This document shows, one piece after another, positions 51,651 to 55,086 of a stretch of 55,086 nucleotides of DNA. Positions within the stretch are counted from its first letter, which is position 1; each line of letters opens with the position of its first letter. This DNA comes from Planctomycetota bacterium (GTDB taxonomy: Bacteria; Planctomycetota; UBA1135; UBA2386). Where the stretch lies: assembly GCA_016235155.1 (NCBI GenBank), contig JACRLW010000050.1:1-55086 (forward strand), in the 5' to 3' direction. The notes beneath the pieces are model-generated. The model was not told where the DNA came from. It saw nothing but the letters and a program-made list of their open reading frames with translations, and did not search any database. The position numbers and the translations under genes were made by a program.

Positions 51651-52555
51651 CCGCTCAGGGCTCCGTGCGTGAAGAGCGTCGCGACTTGCGGCACGACCGG
51701 CTCACCGGTGCGGATCTCGAGGTATCGCCCGCGGCGGGTCCGCGCGAACGCGCGCAGCGTGTCGCAATGCGCGGCATGGGCGGTCGCAAAACGATCGAGC
51801 GCCGCTTCGTCGACGAACAGCGGCAAGCGCTCGCCCGTCTCGTGGTCCTCGAGTTCGAGTTCGCCCGAGAGCGGGGGACGCGCTTCGTGCGGATGTGCGA
51901 TGCGGAGGAGACAGGGCGTGTGCGGCAGCGCGCGAAGGGCGTCGACGACGCCGCCGGCGCCGCGCGGGTCGAGGAAGTCGGAGACGACGACAAGCAGGCC
52001 GCGGCGCAGGCGCCGATGACCGAGTTCGCGTAGCGCCGCGACGAGATCGGTGCGACCGCCTGCGCTGCGCGCGACGAGCCACGCGAGCAGGCGATGGAAC
52101 GAGGCCGAACCCGTGATGCCGCGGATGCCGATGCCGCTCGCATCGGCGAACGGCGTCACGCCGACGCGATCGAGGTGCTCCGCGGCGACGAATGCCAGCG
52201 CGGCGACCGCTTGCAGCGCCGCCGTCGTCTTGTCGCGCGGCTCGCTGCGGCCGAGCGGCGGCAGGGCCATGCTCGCGCTCTCGTCGAGCAGCACGTGCAC
52301 GGGCAGGTCCTCTTCGTGCAGGAACAGCTTCAGGAACGCCTTCTCGAACCGCTGCCAGAGGTTCCAGTCGATCGCGCGGATGTCGTCGCCCTGCACGTAG
52401 GGTCGGACGTCGCTGAACTCGACGCCCGCCCCGCGCGCCTTGCTCGGTTGTTCCGCGAGCCGTCCACCGGCGGGCACGCGCCGCGCCACGATGCGCAGGG
52501 CTTCGAGGCTGCGCAGGAAGGCGGGGTCGAAGATCCGCTGCGTGTCGATCGCCAT
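51647..52555 (-). CDS. DUF58 domain protein
   Basis: 302 residues. The family signature is clear: AGGRLAEQPSKARGAGVEFS followed by RPYVQGDDIRAIDWNLWQR near residue 60. A VWA-like fold then begins at LPVHVLLDESASMALPP (a DxSxS-type metal site) and includes LLVVVSDFLDPRGAGGV. DUF58 proteins occur beside MoxR ATPases and membrane VWA proteins, and the set is thought to act in protein complex maturation or stress response. It starts 23 bases after the moxR stop and overlaps the BatA-like gene by 4 bp. Confidence 0.88.
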   Translation of the reverse strand: MAIDTQRIFDPAFLRSLEALRIVARRVPAGGRLAEQPSKARGAGVEFSDVRPYVQGDDIRAIDWNLWQRFEKAFLKLFLHEEDLPVHVLLDESASMALPPLGRSEPRDKTTAALQAVAALAFVAAEHLDRVGVTPFADASGIGIRGITGSASFHRLLAWLVARSAGGRTDLVAALRELGHRRLRRGLLVVVSDFLDPRGAGGVVDALRALPHTPCLLRIAHPHEARPPLSGELELEDHETGERLPLFVDEAALDRFATAHAAHCDTLRAFARTRRGRYLEIRTGEPVVPQVATLFTHGALSG

Positions 52556-52578
52556 TGCGGGTTGATCGCCGGATGACT

Positions 52579-53571
52579 TCAGCCGCGCACGCGCTCGACG
52601 ATCTCGCGAACCAGGTCGTCGCTCTTCAAGCCCTCGCCGAGCCCTTCGAAGTTGAGCAGCATGCGGTGGCGCAGGGCCGGCAGCGCGGCGGCGCGCACGT
52701 CGTCGGCGGAGACGGCGAAGCGACCGTCGCGCAGCGCCGCGACCTTGCCGGCGAGAATCAACGCCTGCGCGCCGCGCGGCGAGCTGCCGAGCATCACGTA
52801 GCGCTGGACGCGTTCCGTGCAGTACGGGCTGCCGGGCTGCGTCGCCATCACGAGGTGGATCGCGGTGCGCTGCGCGTTCTCGGGAACGGGTACGTCGCGG
52901 ACGAGGTCGCGCATCTTCAGCACGTCGTCGCCGCTCGCGACCGCCTTCAGCTTCGGCAGTTCGCGGCCGGTGGTGCGGGCGAGGATCGCCGCGTAGTCCT
53001 GCTCGCGCGGGTAGCCGACGATCAGCTTGAAGAGGAAACGGTCGAGTTGCGCCTCGGGCAGCGGGTAGGTGCCTTCTTGTTCGACCGGGTTCTGTGTGGC
53101 GAGGACGACGAACGGTTCCGGAAGCGCGCGCGTGACGCCGCCGACGGTGACCTGTCGCTCCTGCATCGCCTCGAGCAGGGCGGACTGGGTCTTCGGCGTC
53201 GCGCGGTTGATCTCGTCGGCGAGCACCAGGTGCGCGTGGATCGGCCCGGGCTGGAATCGCAGCGCGTGGGCGCTGGTGCCCTCTCCCGACTCGAGGACCA
53301 TCGTGCCGACGACGTCCGCCGGCATCAGGTCGGGCGTGAACTGGATGCGGTTCTTGCTCAGGTGCAGGGCGTCGCCGAGCGTCTTGACGAGCATCGTCTT
53401 GCCGATGCCCGGCACGCCTTCGAGCAGCACGTGGCCGCCGGCGAACAGCGCGACGAGCACGCCGTCGACGACGTCGTCCTGCCCGACGATCAACTCGTGG
53501 ATCTCGCGCTGCAACGCGGCGAAGAGTTCGCGGAAGCGCGCGACCTGGGCCTTGGCCTCGGTTTCGTTCAT
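52579..53571 (-). CDS. moxR: MoxR-family AAA+ ATPase
   Basis: 330 residues, standard length. Walker A is LEGVPGIGKTMLVKTLG near residue 55, Walker B is LVLADEINRATPKTQSALLE near 115, and sensor 1 is VVLATQNPVEQEGTYPLPEA near 150, followed by the arginine-finger region LDRFLFKLIVGYP. MoxR ATPases act as chaperone-like remodelling enzymes with VWA and DUF58 partners, and the downstream DUF58 gene fits. Its ATG overlaps the preceding Ser/Ala-rich gene by 4 bp. Confidence 0.93.
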   Translation of the reverse strand: MNETEAKAQVARFRELFAALQREIHELIVGQDDVVDGVLVALFAGGHVLLEGVPGIGKTMLVKTLGDALHLSKNRIQFTPDLMPADVVGTMVLESGEGTSAHALRFQPGPIHAHLVLADEINRATPKTQSALLEAMQERQVTVGGVTRALPEPFVVLATQNPVEQEGTYPLPEAQLDRFLFKLIVGYPREQDYAAILARTTGRELPKLKAVASGDDVLKMRDLVRDVPVPENAQRTAIHLVMATQPGSPYCTERVQRYVMLGSSPRGAQALILAGKVAALRDGRFAVSADDVRAAALPALRHRMLLNFEGLGEGLKSDDLVREIVERVRG

Positions 53572-54660
53572 TCGTTCCTCGGAGGGGTCACGGCGGTCGC
53601 GCGCGCACGCACGAGCTCGTGGTAGCGGCGCAGGTAGTCGGCGCGGTCGCCGATCGGCGGCTGCAACGACTGCACGTGCGGGCTCGCGCGATCGCCGGCG
53701 CTCGCGCTCGCGGGACGATCGCTCGTGGCGGCGGGAGTCGGTGGCACGGGCTCGATGCTCGTCTTCGCGGTGCCCGGGTTGGGACGGCCGCGCACCTGGT
53801 CGGGGAGGCGGATGCCGAGCACCAGCGACGCCGTCCCGCGCGACTTCTTCGGCGGCGTGGGGCCGCCGCGGCCGTCGTCGGGCGGACCGTTGCCGGAGAT
53901 CGTGAGTTCACGGCTCGGCGCCTGCCGGCGATCGCGTTTGCTCGGCACGACTCCGCCGCGTTGCTCCGTCTCTTCCTTCTCGTCCTCGATCGCCTCGTCT
54001 TCGCTGTCGAGTTCGTCTTCACGTTCGACGCCGCGATCGACGCCGCTGCGTTCGTTGCCGACCGCGGCGAGCTTCCCGCCGCCCTTGCTCGCGCCGCTCG
54101 GGCTGCCGGCACTCGGTTCCTGGTCGTTCTTCTGCGTCTCCGCGCCGCGCTGCTCGCGAGGCTTTGGCTGCTCGGCGCGTTGCGCCGCCTTCTTCTCCTC
54201 GTCGGCGGCGGATTCGCTCGACGCCGCGCCCTTGCCCGAGGCGCCGGAGCCGCTGTTGCTCGACGCGCCCTTCGCCGCAGCACGCGCGGCGGCGGACTCG
54301 CTCGCGCGCTGCGCGTCGTCGGACGGGGCCTGCTGCGAACCGGCGCCCGCGCCCGCATTGCTCGACGTCGGGTTCGCGGCGGCCGGGGCGATGCGTTCGC
54401 GCGGCTTGCTCGCGGGGCGCGTCGTCTCCTTCGGCGCTTCGGCGGTCGTCGGCCCGCTCGGCTCTCGCGCATCGCCGCGGGGATCGGCGGTCGCAGTTCG
54501 CGGCGACCGGTCCGCCTCTGGAGTGCGGGCGATCGCGGGCGCGCCGGACGATGCGTCGTCGCGCGCATCGCTGCGCGATCCGAACGCGAGCATCAGCGCC
54601 GGCAGACACGTGACGAGCAGCGCGAACGCGATGCTGCCGAGCCGCCAGCGCAACGCCTCG
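53568..54660 (-). CDS. Ser/Ala/Glu-rich anchored protein, N-terminus interrupted at the chimeric join
   Basis: About 360 residues are readable before the frame meets the foreign segment at 54661. A membrane anchor (LGSIAFALLVTCLPALMLAF) is followed by a long low-complexity region rich in Ser, Ala, Glu, Lys and Pro (residues about 30-200, SSNSGSGASGKGAASS) and acidic repeats (EREDELDSEDEAIEDEKEET). It ends DRADYLRRYHELVRARATAV. It overlaps moxR by 4 bp and completes this cluster. TTG at 54653 could be its start, but the native upstream sequence is not available. Function unknown. Confidence 0.6.
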
Positions 54661-54666
54661 CTGGCG
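54643..54666. repeat. 8-bp inverted repeat spanning the composition break
   Basis: CGCCAGCG (54643-54650) and CGCTGGCG (54659-54666) are exact inverted copies flanking the point where codon usage changes. Confidence 0.6.
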
Positions 54667-55086
54667 CTGAAGGACACCGGCCTGACCCAGTTCGCGCCGG
54701 ACGTGCTGGCCGGCATGTACCTGCCGCTGTTCATGTTCAATGGCGAGCACCGGGTGCAATGGGTGGGCGCCGAGGGTTTGTTCCAGATCCGCCTGGCCAC
54801 GGCCTTCCGCAACCGCCTGTCGCCGGGCCAGTTTCCGTACCCGTTCTGGCACGAGGACGACAAGTGGGCCACCTACCAGAACGCGAGTGAACTGCTGCTC
54901 TGGTGGGACCCCTCGGCCGGCATCGTCAAGGTGGCGCAGTTCACCACCCATGGCGGGCGCGCGCCGCTGCAGGCCGTGCGCTGGCAGGCCGCGCCCAGCT
55001 TCGATGGGCGCTGGATGTGGACCGACACGAACGGCCGCACCCAGCCCAAGGTGAGCCTGTTCGACGGCCTGTACCGCAACGACAAC
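54661..55086 (+). CDS. Foreign-looking coding fragment, partial at both ends
   Basis: The third plus frame is open for 142 codons from 54661 to the window edge and reads LALKDTGLTQFAPDVLAGMY, then LPLFMFNGEHRVQWVGAEGL, FPYPFWHEDDKWATYQNASE and LLLWWDPSAGIVKVAQFTTH. Codons are dominated by CTG, CAG, AAC, GGC and TTC, with few CTC or TCG. This differs from the rest of the window and resembles betaproteobacteria such as Comamonadaceae. Family not identified; it looks like an aromatic-rich soluble or exported protein. It is probably from a different organism, joined in assembly or amplification, although recent transfer is possible. Confidence 0.7.
   Translation, partial: MALKDTGLTQFAPDVLAGMYLPLFMFNGEHRVQWVGAEGLFQIRLATAFRNRLSPGQFPYPFWHEDDKWATYQNASELLLWWDPSAGIVKVAQFTTHGGRAPLQAVRWQAAPSFDGRWMWTDTNGRTQPKVSLFDGLYRNDN

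Noticed and set aside
1-55086. tRNA, rRNA or CRISPR features
   Set aside because: No cloverleaf with a GTTCRA arm outside coding sequence, no rRNA motifs and no regularly spaced direct repeats were seen by eye.

Overview
The window is high-GC chromosomal DNA that most resembles an uncultured Planctomycetota bacterium. The evidence is several large secreted proteins (NHL propeller, HAF/VCBS repeats, right-handed beta-helices, carboxypeptidase-regulatory-like repeats), some with similar Gly/Pro/Leu-rich C-terminal modules, plus a MoxR/DUF58 cluster and a thioredoxin-PDZ protein with a haem motif. Lineage is inferred from gene style; no rRNA or tRNA gene was seen.

Layout. (1) 1-4876: a YciH/SUI1-type initiation factor running off the left edge, a STAS-like/histidine-kinase-type ATPase pair, a regulatory-like repeat protein and an NHL-repeat protein. 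(2) 4890-19090: mostly co-directional housekeeping and secreted proteins: a HAF-repeat lipoprotein, VIT-family metal transporter, carboxylesterase, old-yellow-enzyme-like oxidoreductase, M28 peptidase, SLC13/TrkA-C permease, a DUF993 protein, a frameshifted lipoprotein and a thioredoxin-haem-PDZ protein. (3) 19239-25193: accessory region. It holds a HicB/HicA pair whose hicA carries an in-frame TGA, an endonuclease/exonuclease/phosphatase protein, a HEAT-repeat protein, and an integron remnant. The remnant is the C-terminal quarter of an integron integrase followed, in the same orientation, by four attC-like sites and four small cassette-like genes of unknown function.

(4) 25505-42636: an 11-gene, 17-kb block with almost every junction overlapping by 4 bp. 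It encodes an IorA-GltD-ferredoxin fusion, IorB, hydantoinase/oxoprolinase-type A and B subunits (hyuB broken by a 23-bp duplication), an acyl-CoA dehydrogenase, a B12-dependent acyl-CoA mutase with an N-terminal cobalamin domain, a class III CoA-transferase, a three-subunit xanthine-dehydrogenase-type molybdenum hydroxylase and a thiolase. This looks like a CoA-dependent catabolic pathway for an unidentified keto, aromatic or heterocyclic acid, and it is the best candidate for an undescribed system here.

(5) 42741-55086: three secreted repeat proteins, a small anchored protein, SlyD-like FKBP isomerase, cupin protein, pseudopilin, and a BatA-like/DUF58/MoxR/Ser-Ala-rich cluster. From about 54661 codon usage changes sharply and a betaproteobacterial-looking coding fragment begins, so the right end is probably a chimeric join.

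Several starts lack a Shine-Dalgarno sequence but have a TAnnnT hexamer 6-11 nt upstream, suggesting leaderless transcription; genes inside operons more often have AGGAG-type sites. Two frameshifts and one nonsense codon in 55 kb mean local assembly quality should be checked before calling pseudogenes.
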